From: Rhizobium etli 8C-3
GTDB taxonomy: Bacteria; Pseudomonadota; Alphaproteobacteria; Rhizobiales; Rhizobiaceae
Assembly (NCBI RefSeq): GCF_001908375.1
Contig: NZ_CP017244.1
Span: forward strand, 992,001-1,056,000
Length of the DNA stretch: 64,000 nucleotides
Reading direction: 5' to 3'
Each line of letters begins with the position of its first letter. Position 1 is the first letter of the stretch. The notes under the pieces are model-generated. The model had not been told where the DNA came from. It was given only the letters and a program-made list of their open reading frames with translations, and ran no database searches. This document shows, one piece after another, positions 53,937 through 62,176 of this stretch. A program made the translations under genes and the position numbers.

Positions 53937-54441
53937 TCAGACGCCAATCTTGCCGCCGCCGATCTTGGTCACGGCAAGTACAGACGGGCGCTCTGGCATG
54001 TCATCCTTGAAGTCCGGCCATCTGATGGACGATCTTCGTAACAGGATGGACGGCCATGGCCGGCCCAGTCAGCACCGCCGTCGCCGGGATGTTGCACGGC
54101 GACGAAAGCGGTTTCGTCATCCGGGGCAAAAAGCGGACCACTGAGTTCGGCCCCGACCGGGACGCGGAAGAACAGGCGAGAGGCGGCGTGGGCGTCACCA
54201 TCGGTGTCGACAGCCCAAAGGCCGTCAGTGCGGCCGGTGGCCTTGTTGCTATTGCCGTCCGTTGCGACCCAAAGGCGGCTGGCCGAATCGACAGTGCAGT
54301 TGTCCGGCATGCCGAACCAGCCGTTCTTCGAAGTTTCGGTCGAGAAAGTCGCACCGACTTCAGCAACCGAAGGATCCCCGCAACTTCAAAAGCACTTCCC
54401 ATTTGAACGGCCCCCTGGTTTTGGAGCCATTCTAAACTTAG
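53937..54441 (-). pseudogene. C-terminal remnant of a PhoX-family (DUF839) phosphatase
   Basis: Minus-strand pieces in three frames match the end of a PhoX alkaline phosphatase, a secreted Ca/Fe enzyme that releases phosphate from organic esters. In order: RMAPKPGG (frame one, to a TGA), then FEVAGDPSVAEVGATF and KNGWFGMPDNCTVDSASRLW, VATDGNSNKATGRTDGLWAV and FFRVPVGAELSGPLFAPDDE (frame two), then RWPDFKDDMPERPSVLAVTK ending KIGGGKIGV and TGA at 53939-53937 (frame three). The N-terminal two thirds, including the catalytic part, are absent and at least two frameshifts remain, so it is dead. Confidence 0.88.
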
Positions 54442-54509
54442 AGCTGGGATAATACGAAGATGCGACAGTTCCTTGCCGCTCACTCGCAACCCGTCGCGGT
54501 CGGCTAAAT

Positions 54510-54785
54510 TCAATGCCGCGTCATTTTGTGCCAGTTCTGGACATCCTTCGCCGTGATCCAGATGCGGCCATCGAAGGCGATCTCGCCATGATCGAATTTC
54601 CGGCTCGCGATAAGTTCGAGTACGCTCAGATCCTGCGGCAGCCACCGTGGGTCAGGCGCAGCCTGAACATCAGCAAGCGCATCTTTCGTCACACAGACTG
54701 CTTGATGCATGTCGTCGGCCTTCATGACGATAAGCGCTTCGTTGCCGATCAGGTTGAACGTATCCGGTAAAGCGATAAGCTGCAT
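54510..54785 (-). CDS. Small protein, DUF1488-like pattern
   Basis: A 91-residue protein, MQLIALPDTFNLIGNEALIV then KADDMHQAVCVTKDALADVQ and ending AFDGRIWITAKDVQNWHKMTRH. The strand-helix pattern and the VCVTKDAL segment recall small DUF1488 proteins, but the match is loose and the function unknown. AAGGAG lies 7-8 bp before the ATG at 54785. The upstream open frame to 54851 is not supported. It stands between the PhoX remnant and the type I secretion genes. Confidence 0.55.
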   Translation of the reverse strand: MQLIALPDTFNLIGNEALIVMKADDMHQAVCVTKDALADVQAAPDPRWLPQDLSVLELIASRKFDHGEIAFDGRIWITAKDVQNWHKMTRH

Positions 54786-55269
54786 TTGCAAACTCCTTGG
54801 AGAAGATATCCAGCCCAAGCGCCACATGCCTGAAGCTGCAAAGCCCGCCACGCGACATGCTGCCTTGCTATCGCGGAAAAGCAGCGCCCCATTGGTAGGT
54901 CGGCATGGTTAACAAAACGTTGCCAACTCCAGCCCGTAGGGTGCCAACAGGGCCAAATTTCGTCGGCAATCTCTCTTATCCACAGCAGGATTTGCAGGGC
55001 GGGCTTGCTTTTGTCGAACGCCAAGGCTGACATATTGGAGGATGATTTCGTCGGCAAGACATGCGCGGCCTCGTCCCTTTCCGGCACATCGGCCGTTCAC
55101 ATGCGTCCGGTGTAAAGCGGTCCTTAATTTAGACCGAAAGAAACTTTTTAACGGGAACACGCCGACCCCATGGGATGATATCAATAAAGTCGAACTGAGA
55201 ATCTAATGTTGAAATGGCCTGCACGAACGGCTCCCGCTTCGTGTCGGTGATACAACCGCGGAGCGCTGC
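54786..55269. other. Gene-free stretch before the secretion operon
   Basis: About 480 bp with AT-rich patches (55119-55160). CGGTCCTTAATTTAGACCG at about 55115-55133 is a near-perfect inverted repeat that could bind a regulator. GGAAC at 55160 is not followed by CGTT at the stress-promoter distance. No gene recognised. Confidence 0.35.
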
Positions 55270-57012
55270 ATGGCGAATGAAAAATCCGGCCCATCACGGG
55301 CTTTCCTTGTGGCGGTGCTATTTTCCCTCAAGCGCGCTTTTCTGGGTGTCGGAGCAACGAGCTGCATTGTCAACATATTGGCGCTCACCGGCTCCTTCTT
55401 CATGCTGCAGATCTATGATCGGGTGATTCCGGGTCGAAGCCTGCCGACACTTGCCGGGCTTGCGATCATTGCAGCAACGCTCTTCATCTTCCAGGGATTG
55501 CTCGACTTTATCCGCTCGATGCTTTTGATGCGGGCCGGAGGCGCTGTCGACGAGCGTTTGGGAGGCGACGTCTACAACTCCCTGATCCTGTTGCCCTCAC
55601 GGATGCGAATGCCGGGCGACGGTCTCCAGTCGATCCGCGATCTTGATACCGTGCGCGGTTTTCTCTCAGGTCCCGGGCCAACGGCGCTGTTCGATATGCC
55701 GTGGATGCTCTTTTACATCGGTCTGTGCTTTTTCTTTCACGTCTGGATCGGGGTCACGGCGCTTGCCGGTGCGGTGATGTTGATAGGCCTTACAGCACTC
55801 GCCGAGTACAAATCCCGCAAACCGGCAAAGATCGCCGCTGAGCTTGCCGCGCGGCGGCTGAATCTTGCCGAAGCGACACGGCGCAATTGCGAGGCCGTGT
55901 TGGCCATGGGGTTCGGGTCGTTGCTTGCCGCCAAATGGAGCGACGTCAACAACCAGTATCTTGCGAATCATATCTCGGCGACGACTGTGACGACCAGTCT
56001 GATGTCGATCTCAAAAGTCCTTCGGTTGATGCTGCAATCCGGCGTTCTGGCCGTCGGCGCGATCTTGGTCGTCAGGCAAGAGGCCACGCCCGGCATCATG
56101 ATCGCAAGTTCCATCCTCGTCTCAAGGGCGCTGGCACCTGTGGAGCTTGCTATCGGACAATGGAAGGCCTTTGTCGCCGCCCGGCAAAGCTGGAGCAGAC
56201 TGACGACCTATCTGGAACTGCTGCCGGGCGAGAAGCGGCATGTCGACCTGCCTGCGCCGACCGCGAACCTGTCCGTGGAAGCGCTCCACCTTGCCGTTCC
56301 TGGTAACCGCACGATGGTGCTGCGGGCGATCTCCTTCAGGGCGCAGGCCGGAGACGCTGTCGGCGTCATCGGGCCGAGCGCATCGGGAAAATCCTCGCTT
56401 GCCCGCGCACTTGTCGGCCTTTGGAGACCAGTCGGCGGCGCGGTGCGTCTCGACAAGGCGTCCCTTGATCAGTGGGACCCGTCATCGCTTGGCCGGTCGA
56501 TCGGCTATCTCCCGCAGGAAGTGTCGCTCTTTGAGGGCTCAATTGCCGAAAATATCGCTCGTTTCGACACGGATGCCCCGTCCGAGAAAGTCATCGCAGC
56601 TGCGAGAGCTGCGGGTGTCTACGAGATGATCGTGCAGCTTGCCGATGGCTTCGATACCCAGATCGGCGAAAACGGATCGATGCTTTCGGCCGGGCAGCGT
56701 CAGCGGATCGGCCTGGCGCGCGCGCTTTATGGCGATCCTTTCCTTGTCGTCCTGGATGAGCCGAACTCAAACCTCGACAGCGATGGCGAGGCAGCGCTCG
56801 CTCAGGCAATCGCAGGCGTCCGGGCACGAAAGGGCATTGCCATCGTAATTGCTCACCGACCAAGTGCATTGGCGGCAACCAATCTCGTTCTGGTACTCGC
56901 CAATGGACAGCTTCAGGCCTTCGGGGCGAAGGACGAGGTTCTCAATAAGACAACGGTTACGACGGCTCCGCGCAGTAGCACGCTGACGGTTATCGCGGGA
57001 GGCGACAGTTGA
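55270..57012 (+). CDS. prsD: Type I secretion ABC permease/ATPase, PrsD/PrtD type
   Basis: A 580-residue inner-membrane exporter subunit with an N-terminal transmembrane domain (about residues 20-310) and a C-terminal ATPase. Walker A is IGPSASGKSSLARALVGLW (about 365-383), the signature is LSAGQRQRIGLARALYGDPF and Walker B is LVVLDEPNSNLD, the NSNLD form typical of the PrtD branch. It would export RTX proteins lacking a cleaved signal. In Rhizobium, PrsDE exports EPS glycanases and Rap proteins. The ATG follows GGAG; its TGA overlaps the prsE-like start (TTG/ATG region) by 4 bp. The symbol is by similarity of type, not proven orthology. Confidence 0.9.
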   Translation: MANEKSGPSRAFLVAVLFSLKRAFLGVGATSCIVNILALTGSFFMLQIYDRVIPGRSLPTLAGLAIIAATLFIFQGLLDFIRSMLLMRAGGAVDERLGGDVYNSLILLPSRMRMPGDGLQSIRDLDTVRGFLSGPGPTALFDMPWMLFYIGLCFFFHVWIGVTALAGAVMLIGLTALAEYKSRKPAKIAAELAARRLNLAEATRRNCEAVLAMGFGSLLAAKWSDVNNQYLANHISATTVTTSLMSISKVLRLMLQSGVLAVGAILVVRQEATPGIMIASSILVSRALAPVELAIGQWKAFVAARQSWSRLTTYLELLPGEKRHVDLPAPTANLSVEALHLAVPGNRTMVLRAISFRAQAGDAVGVIGPSASGKSSLARALVGLWRPVGGAVRLDKASLDQWDPSSLGRSIGYLPQEVSLFEGSIAENIARFDTDAPSEKVIAAARAAGVYEMIVQLADGFDTQIGENGSMLSAGQRQRIGLARALYGDPFLVVLDEPNSNLDSDGEAALAQAIAGVRARKGIAIVIAHRPSALAATNLVLVLANGQLQAFGAKDEVLNKTTVTTAPRSSTLTVIAGGDS

Positions 57013-58319
57013 TCGACAAGCGAGCTCCCATTTCCGAAGCTGCAATCGGCCGCCTTACGACAATCGCGCTGGCGATGGTCCTGCTTCTGATCGGTGTGGT
57101 TGGAGGCCTTGGAGCCACGACCTACCTCTCCGGCGCGGTGATTGCGAACGGCACGCTTGTCGTCGACAGCTATGTGAAGCCCGTTCAGCATCAAAAGGGG
57201 GGTACTGTCGGGCAGATCTTCGTCAAAAACGGCGGGCTGGTTGAGGCCGGGCAGATCCTCGTGCATCTGGACGATACGCAATTGCGGGCAAACCTCGCAA
57301 TCATCTCGCGGCGACTGAACGAACTGTCGGCAACCTCTGCCAGGCTGGGCGCCGAACGGGACGGCGTTGGGGAGATCGGGTTTCCCCAGAACCTGTTGCA
57401 GCAGGCGGTCGAAGCTGGAGATGGCGGCATTATCGAAGGCGAGCGCAGATTGTTCGAAGATCGCCGGACATCGCGAGCCAGCAGAAAGGCCCAGTTGCGC
57501 CAACGCATCCAGCAATTGCGGCAGGAAGCGGAGGGACTGGTTGCCCAGCAGACCGGCAAGAAAGCGGAAATGGCGCTGATCGACAAGGAGCTTGCGAGCG
57601 TCAGGCGACTGTTCGACCAAGGTATCGTGCCCGTCAACCGCCTCTATGCCCTTGAACGCGAGTCCGCGCGCCTGAAGGGCGAACTCGGCAGCCTCGTGGC
57701 AAGCGTTGCGCAGACGAACGGTAAGGTGACCGAGACGGAATTGCAGATCATTCAGATCGATGACGATCACCGCAGCGAAGTATCGGACGAACTGCGCAAG
57801 ACCCAGAGCGACATCGCTGAATTCTCCGAACGAATGGTCGCCGCAAGAGACGAATTACGGCGCGTTGACATCCGGGCGCCTCAGACAGGTGTCGTCCATC
57901 AGCTTATGGTCCACTCCGCCGGCGCCGTCGTTCCGCCCGGTGAGCCGATCATGCAGATCGTGCCCGCCCGCGATACGCTGACGCCCGAAGTCCGCGTCTT
58001 ACCTCAAGACATCGATCAGCTATCCATCGGCCAAGAGGTCAGGTTGAGATTTTCTGCCTTTAACCAAAGGAATACGCCCGAAATCAACGGCATCGTGCAG
58101 CAGATTGCCGCTGATCTGACGACGGATCGTGAGAGCGGCTCGACCTACTATGCGGTCCGGATTTCGGTTGATCAGAGCGAATGGAGCCGATTGGGTAGTC
58201 TTGTGCCCGTCCCCGGCATGCCAGTGGAAGCATTCGTGCAAACAGGTGCGCGTACTGCTCTTGCCTATCTGACGAAGCCTCTGACCGACCAGGTGGCACG
58301 CGCGTTCCGGGAGGACTGA
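57009..58319 (+). CDS. prsE: Type I secretion membrane-fusion protein, PrsE/HlyD type
   Basis: A 436-residue adaptor linking the inner-membrane exporter to an outer-membrane TolC-type channel. One membrane segment lies at about residues 17-40 (IALAMVLLLIGVVGGLGATT), then a lipoyl half motif (VKPVQHQKGGTVGQIFVKNG), a long coiled coil (about 95-280) and the second lipoyl/barrel part (VDIRAPQTGVVHQLMVHSAG). Translation appears to start at the TTG/TTGATC region at 57009, overlapping the prsD stop by 4 bp. The TolC partner is not in the window. Confidence 0.91.
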   Translation: MIDKRAPISEAAIGRLTTIALAMVLLLIGVVGGLGATTYLSGAVIANGTLVVDSYVKPVQHQKGGTVGQIFVKNGGLVEAGQILVHLDDTQLRANLAIISRRLNELSATSARLGAERDGVGEIGFPQNLLQQAVEAGDGGIIEGERRLFEDRRTSRASRKAQLRQRIQQLRQEAEGLVAQQTGKKAEMALIDKELASVRRLFDQGIVPVNRLYALERESARLKGELGSLVASVAQTNGKVTETELQIIQIDDDHRSEVSDELRKTQSDIAEFSERMVAARDELRRVDIRAPQTGVVHQLMVHSAGAVVPPGEPIMQIVPARDTLTPEVRVLPQDIDQLSIGQEVRLRFSAFNQRNTPEINGIVQQIAADLTTDRESGSTYYAVRISVDQSEWSRLGSLVPVPGMPVEAFVQTGARTALAYLTKPLTDQVARAFRED

Positions 58320-58557
58320 GTAGTTTTGGCGGGTGCCCGAGGCATTGGCGAGGGCAAGCGCAAGTCTTGGCGGTGTCATTATGGATCATTATGGTTCGAA
58401 CGCCAGATGATGGCACAGCCGCAAACGGACGGCGATATTTCCATTAGGTCTGTTGCAGGCTTTCCGTGGAGGTTGAAGCTAAAACCAATCGAAAGGTGTC
58501 AAAACCGCCTAAATCGTCGTCTACTATCGCAAGGCAGAAAACGAAGGAGAATCATGT

Positions 58558-59991
58558 ATGGCAAGCTCGGTTACGAACGCCGTTGGTAAATCACTTTTTT
58601 ATAGCGGTGCATCGAGCGCCTGGTTTTCGGCCAAAGGTTCAGGCCCTGTGTTGAATGGGACGAGCGGCAACGATTCGATCTGGGGCGACGCCTCCGTAAA
58701 CGTCACCATGCAGGGCGGAACGGGTGATGACATCTATTACCTCTATTCCAGCATCAACCGCGCGGTGGAGGCCCCGAACGCCGGGGTCGATACCATCAGC
58801 ACCTGGATGAGCTATACGCTTCCTGAAAACTTCGAAAACCTGACCGTCACCGGTAGCGGCCGCTACGCATTTGGCAATGCGGCCGACAATATCATCACCG
58901 GTGGATCCGGCAGTCAGACGATAGATGGTCGCGCGGGCAACGATGTCCTTATCGGAGCCGGCGGATCCGACACATTCATCTTCACGCGCGGCAACGGCAG
59001 CGACCTTATCGTCGATTTCGCTGTCGACGATACCGTCCGATTGAACAGCTACGGGCTGTCGAGCTTCGATCAGGTGGTAAACCACCTCACACAGGAGGGC
59101 GCAAACCTGCGGCTCGATCTCGGTGGCGGAGAAAGTATCGTTTTTGCGAATAAAACCGTCGCCGACCTCAGTGCGAATCAGTTCCAGCTGACGCTCGACC
59201 GGTCCGCACTCACGCTTACATTTGCCGATGAATTCAACAGCCTGTCGCTGCGCAACGGCGACCAGGGTGTCTGGGATGCCAAATTCTGGTGGGCGCCCGA
59301 AAAGGGCAGCACTCTCTCCGGCAATGGCGAACTCCAGTGGTACATCAACCCGTCCTATGCTGCGACCTCGGCCGTCAATCCCTTCTCCGTCCAGAATGGG
59401 GTACTGACCATCACAGCGGCGCCGGCCTCCGAAGCGATCCAATCGCAGATCAACGGCTATGATTATACGTCGGGCCTCTTGAACACCCACTCCTCCTTCG
59501 CCCAGACCTACGGCTACTTCGAAATGCGCGCTGATATGCCGACCGAGCAGGGTGCCTGGCCGGCTTTCTGGCTGCTGCCTGAAGATGGCTCATGGCCGCC
59601 GGAACTCGACGTCGTCGAAATGCGGGGACAGGATCCGAACACGGTCAACGTGACAGTCCACAGCAACGAGACTGGCTCGCGCACCTCGGTCTTGACGCCG
59701 GTCAAGGTTCCGAGCACCGATGGCTTCCACACCTATGGGGTCTTGTGGGACGAAGATCAGATCGTCTGGTATTTCGACGATGTCGCCATTGCCCGTGCCG
59801 ATACGCCGGCCGACATGCATGATCCAATGTACATGCTGGTAAACCTGGCCGTCGGCGGCACGGCTGGGACACCGGGTGCCGGGTTCGCCGATGGAGCACA
59901 GATGAAGATAGACTACATCCATGCCTATTCGCTCGATGACGCCCCGGTCACGGCCAGCTCCCAGTCCGCCACAACCGATTGGCACATATGA
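58558..59991 (+). CDS. RTX-repeat GH16 glycanase, likely type I secretion substrate
   Basis: A 477-residue secreted enzyme. The N-terminal third (about residues 30-215) is a hemolysin-type calcium-binding domain with NGTSGNDSIWGD, GGTGDDIYYLY, GNAADNIITGGSGSQTIDGR and AGNDVLIGAGGSDTF. The C-terminal part (about 220-460) is a GH16 beta-glucanase barrel with the catalytic motif ELDVVE (349-354; nucleophile Glu349, acid/base Glu354). It resembles the ExsH/PlyA-type EPS depolymerases that PrsDE exports. There is no N-terminal signal peptide. RTX repeats before the enzyme domain are the reverse of the usual order. AAGGAG precedes 58558; an out-of-frame ATG at 58554 is not used. Confidence 0.9.
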   Translation: MASSVTNAVGKSLFYSGASSAWFSAKGSGPVLNGTSGNDSIWGDASVNVTMQGGTGDDIYYLYSSINRAVEAPNAGVDTISTWMSYTLPENFENLTVTGSGRYAFGNAADNIITGGSGSQTIDGRAGNDVLIGAGGSDTFIFTRGNGSDLIVDFAVDDTVRLNSYGLSSFDQVVNHLTQEGANLRLDLGGGESIVFANKTVADLSANQFQLTLDRSALTLTFADEFNSLSLRNGDQGVWDAKFWWAPEKGSTLSGNGELQWYINPSYAATSAVNPFSVQNGVLTITAAPASEAIQSQINGYDYTSGLLNTHSSFAQTYGYFEMRADMPTEQGAWPAFWLLPEDGSWPPELDVVEMRGQDPNTVNVTVHSNETGSRTSVLTPVKVPSTDGFHTYGVLWDEDQIVWYFDDVAIARADTPADMHDPMYMLVNLAVGGTAGTPGAGFADGAQMKIDYIHAYSLDDAPVTASSQSATTDWHI

Positions 59992-60055
59992 TCGACGCGG
60001 ATCTCGGGCGACAGACCTTGTTCCAATCGCTTGGCCGGTGAACGGGTCGGCCACC

Positions 60056-60081
60056 TTGAGCGCCATGGCCATGGCGCTCAA
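60056..60081. terminator. 26-bp perfect palindrome after the glycanase gene
   Basis: From TTGAGCGCC through GGCGCTCAA the 26 bases are their own reverse complement. It lies 65 bp after the GH16 stop codon and 72 bp before the GH25 gene. It could fold as a transcription terminator or mRNA-stabilising hairpin; no U-run follows at once. Confidence 0.5.
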
Positions 60082-60152
60082 TCATTGGGACGCGTGTTCA
60101 GGCCATCTTATTCTTAACATATTATAAACTTGGGATATTCTACCCTGGATCG

Positions 60153-61103
60153 ATGAAGGGGCTCCGAACATCGATTCTCTCCTGCCTATGTCTGCTTGCA
60201 TTCATCGTTGAAGCAAGGTCTCTGTTTGCGGCGGATGTGTCGCCCTGGAAGAGTCCAAACACTGCGCTGGTCGTCGACGCCTATGAAATGAATGCGATCG
60301 ATTGGCAGGCCTTGCTCAAGGACGAGCGCGTTGCGGCCTTTATTTCCAAGGCATCCGATGGTCTGCCTGAGAGCTTCCACTGCAAGGGAGAACACCGCGG
60401 AGACACGTTTGCGCATTGCAAAACGATGTGGCGGAAATACGCGGTAAGCCGGGAGCTCTATACGAGCCGCCGGATGATTGCCCGACAGAACGACTTACTC
60501 TGGGGTGCCTACCATGTCGGTCGGCCGGGCAATCCGATCGACCAGGCCAATCACTTCCTGGACTATGCAACGCCGGGTACGGACGATCTGATGATCCTCG
60601 ACATCGAGGGAATCGACCCCGATCGGTTCATGTCGCTCGAGGATGCGCAGATCTTTGTAGGGCACATCAGGGCCAGAACCGGACGCTATCCCATCCTTTA
60701 TACCAACCACGATACGGCACGCTATATTGCCGCATATCGCCGAGACTACAGCGTACTGGCTAGGCTGCCCCTGTGGTATGCGCGTTACAAGCCGGACATC
60801 CGCAAGGTCTTCCCGCTCGGCAACTGGCAAAACTATTTTCTGTGGCAGTTTTCTTCCGCCAGCAACTGTTCAAAACGGCGTTGTCCTTATCGCGTGCCGG
60901 GCACGCTGACCGACATCGACGTGAACGTCGCAGCGATGTCCAAGGAGGAACTGCGCCGTGCCTGGCCCCAAGGCGATCTCCTGCGCCCTGCCGAGCCCGA
61001 TCCTCCATTGATCCTTGCAAAGATCGAATTCGGCTCCGTGCCGCTTGAAGCGCCGCAACTTGACCGGATTGTAACGTCTGCGATCTCGCCTGGCCGCCGC
61101 TGA
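60153..61103 (+). CDS. GH25 muramidase (lysozyme) with signal peptide
   Basis: A 316-residue secreted enzyme that hydrolyses the MurNAc-GlcNAc bond of peptidoglycan. A signal peptide (MKGLRTSILSCLCLLAFIVE, cleavage near residue 28 after SLFAA) is followed by a GH25 barrel: VVDAYEMNAIDWQALLKD, AYHVGRPGNPIDQANHFLDY and the catalytic ILDIEG with Asp150 and Glu152; WQNYFLWQFSSAS and TDIDVNV close the barrel. It is downstream of a 26-bp palindrome and may have its own promoter. It could remodel the wall for the secretion machinery or act on other bacteria; no immunity gene is visible next to it. Confidence 0.9.
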   Translation: MKGLRTSILSCLCLLAFIVEARSLFAADVSPWKSPNTALVVDAYEMNAIDWQALLKDERVAAFISKASDGLPESFHCKGEHRGDTFAHCKTMWRKYAVSRELYTSRRMIARQNDLLWGAYHVGRPGNPIDQANHFLDYATPGTDDLMILDIEGIDPDRFMSLEDAQIFVGHIRARTGRYPILYTNHDTARYIAAYRRDYSVLARLPLWYARYKPDIRKVFPLGNWQNYFLWQFSSASNCSKRRCPYRVPGTLTDIDVNVAAMSKEELRRAWPQGDLLRPAEPDPPLILAKIEFGSVPLEAPQLDRIVTSAISPGRR

Positions 61104-61212
61104 CGAGCACTTGATCAATCCGTCGCCGGTGGCGTCCGATCGCACCTTCAGGGCCTGCCGAGTAAAGGCGAAACACCCTCTTAACCAAACCAGCCGGAAG
61201 TGGGCAGGCCGG

Positions 61213-61238
61213 GGAACAGTGCTGACGTGAAATCCGTT
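61213..61238 (+). promoter_or_regulatory. EcfG/RpoE2-type general stress promoter before the DUF982 gene
   Basis: GGAAC (61213-61217), 17 bp, CGTT (61235-61238), an exact consensus match. Transcription would begin about 61245, giving a leader of about 17 bases with GGGAGG before the ATG at 61262. Confidence 0.8.
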
Positions 61239-61261
61239 CCCAGTTCGGGAGGTGCTGCGTC

Positions 61262-61507
61262 ATGAAACAGGCTGCTTGGGATACTCCGATCACTCTTGAG
61301 GATCCGGAGACGGGTAATATGCGAACGGTCAGGACCGTTAGGCAAGCCAAGGTGATGCTGGATCGTTTCTGGCCGGCTTATCACGGGAGCCAGTACCGGA
61401 AAGCTGAGAAGGTTTGTGACGACGCTCTCAATGGCGGCGATGACGAGACCAAAGCCCGGCAAGCATTCATTGCTGCTGCAATCGAAGCCCACTTTCGTTT
61501 GAGCTGA
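61262..61507 (+). CDS. DUF982 domain small protein
   Basis: An 81-residue protein. The DUF982 pattern is clear: AWDTPITLEDPETGNMRTVR at the start, then VRQAKVMLDRFWPAYHGSQY and KAEKVCDDALNGGDDETKAR followed by QAFIAAAIEAHFRLS. DUF982 proteins are numerous in rhizobia and of unknown function. GGGAGG precedes the ATG. An exact general-stress promoter 24 bp upstream suggests it belongs to the stress regulon. Confidence 0.85.
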   Translation: MKQAAWDTPITLEDPETGNMRTVRTVRQAKVMLDRFWPAYHGSQYRKAEKVCDDALNGGDDETKARQAFIAAAIEAHFRLS

Positions 61508-61551
61508 CAGAAGGTTCCACGACCGTATGGGCGCCGGCAACCAAGCCGGGC

Positions 61552-61770
61552 TTAACTTCCGACAAGGACATGTATACTGCCATGGGCAGGCAGTCCGCGG
61601 TAGACAAGCGGCTGATGCCTGCGGCAGAACCATCGTGTGGCGCCGGTAGCCTCCTCGAAGCCATAACAGCCCCATTGCGAGCAACGGATCCCGCTTGCAT
61701 CTTCATGGTCGCAGCAATGGTCCTCATGGACGTTTGCACCGGGCGCTGTCGAGTGTCCTTCAAGACTCAT
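61552..61770 (-). CDS. Small Cys/His-rich protein, possible zinc knuckle
   Basis: A 72-residue frame starting MSLEGHSTAPGANVHEDHCC. It contains C-x10-C, then WGCYGF and TRWFCRRHQP, with cysteines and histidines spaced as in small metal-binding rhizobial proteins that end in a TRWFCxxH motif. GGAAGG lies 9 bp before the chosen ATG; another ATG at 61809 has no ribosome binding site. On the minus strand between DUF982 and napE. It may be a real zinc-binding protein; moderate confidence only. The rest of 61771-61977 shows nothing else. Confidence 0.5.
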   Translation of the reverse strand: MSLEGHSTAPGANVHEDHCCDHEDASGIRCSQWGCYGFEEATGATRWFCRRHQPLVYRGLPAHGSIHVLVGS

Positions 61771-61977
61771 CCTGGCAAACCTTCCAAGAGCGACCTCAAT
61801 CGCGTCCATTTTCGTATGTGCGATCTCTGGAAATGCACGTCCAATCCTCTAGTTCCTTCCAGGGATCGAAAACGGCCCGCTTTCGCTACCGGACGGTGAA
61901 ATCTAGATGACAAAGCCCCAATGGGTTTTGATTTTCTGCTCGTATTGATGGCTTGACTGCAATTGAGGAGGTTCGTT

Positions 61978-62169
61978 CTGTCAGACTCGTCTCCCAACCG
62001 ACCCCTTTCGATCGACCCTCGTTCCCGGCGGCGTAACGAGTTTCTGACGTTCCTTGTCCTGGCGTTCGGCATTTGGCCGCTGCTCGCAGTCGCCGTTGTT
62101 GGCGGCTACGGCTTCCTCGTCTGGATGTTCCAGATCGTATTCGGGCCGCCCGGCCCGCCCGGGCATTGA
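61978..62169 (+). CDS. napE: Periplasmic nitrate reductase component NapE
   Basis: A short single-span membrane protein of the nap operon, function unclear. The conserved NapE pattern is present: RRRNEFLTFLVLAFGIWPLL, then AVAVVGGYGFLVWMFQIVFG and the PPGPPGH end. No ATG lies at the expected start. GAGGAGG (61965-61971) is a strong ribosome binding site, and the in-frame codon at the right distance is CTG at 61978 (protein about 63 residues); a TTG at 61963 lies before the binding site and is unlikely. First gene of the napEFDA operon. Confidence 0.82.
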   Translation: MSDSSPNRPLSIDPRSRRRNEFLTFLVLAFGIWPLLAVAVVGGYGFLVWMFQIVFGPPGPPGH

Positions 62170-62176
62170 GATTGCC

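Noticed and set aside
61813..61842. GGAAC-N16-CATT on the minus strand before the Cys/His-rich ORF
   Set aside because: One mismatch in the key CGTT and an uncertain gene; not called as a stress promoter.
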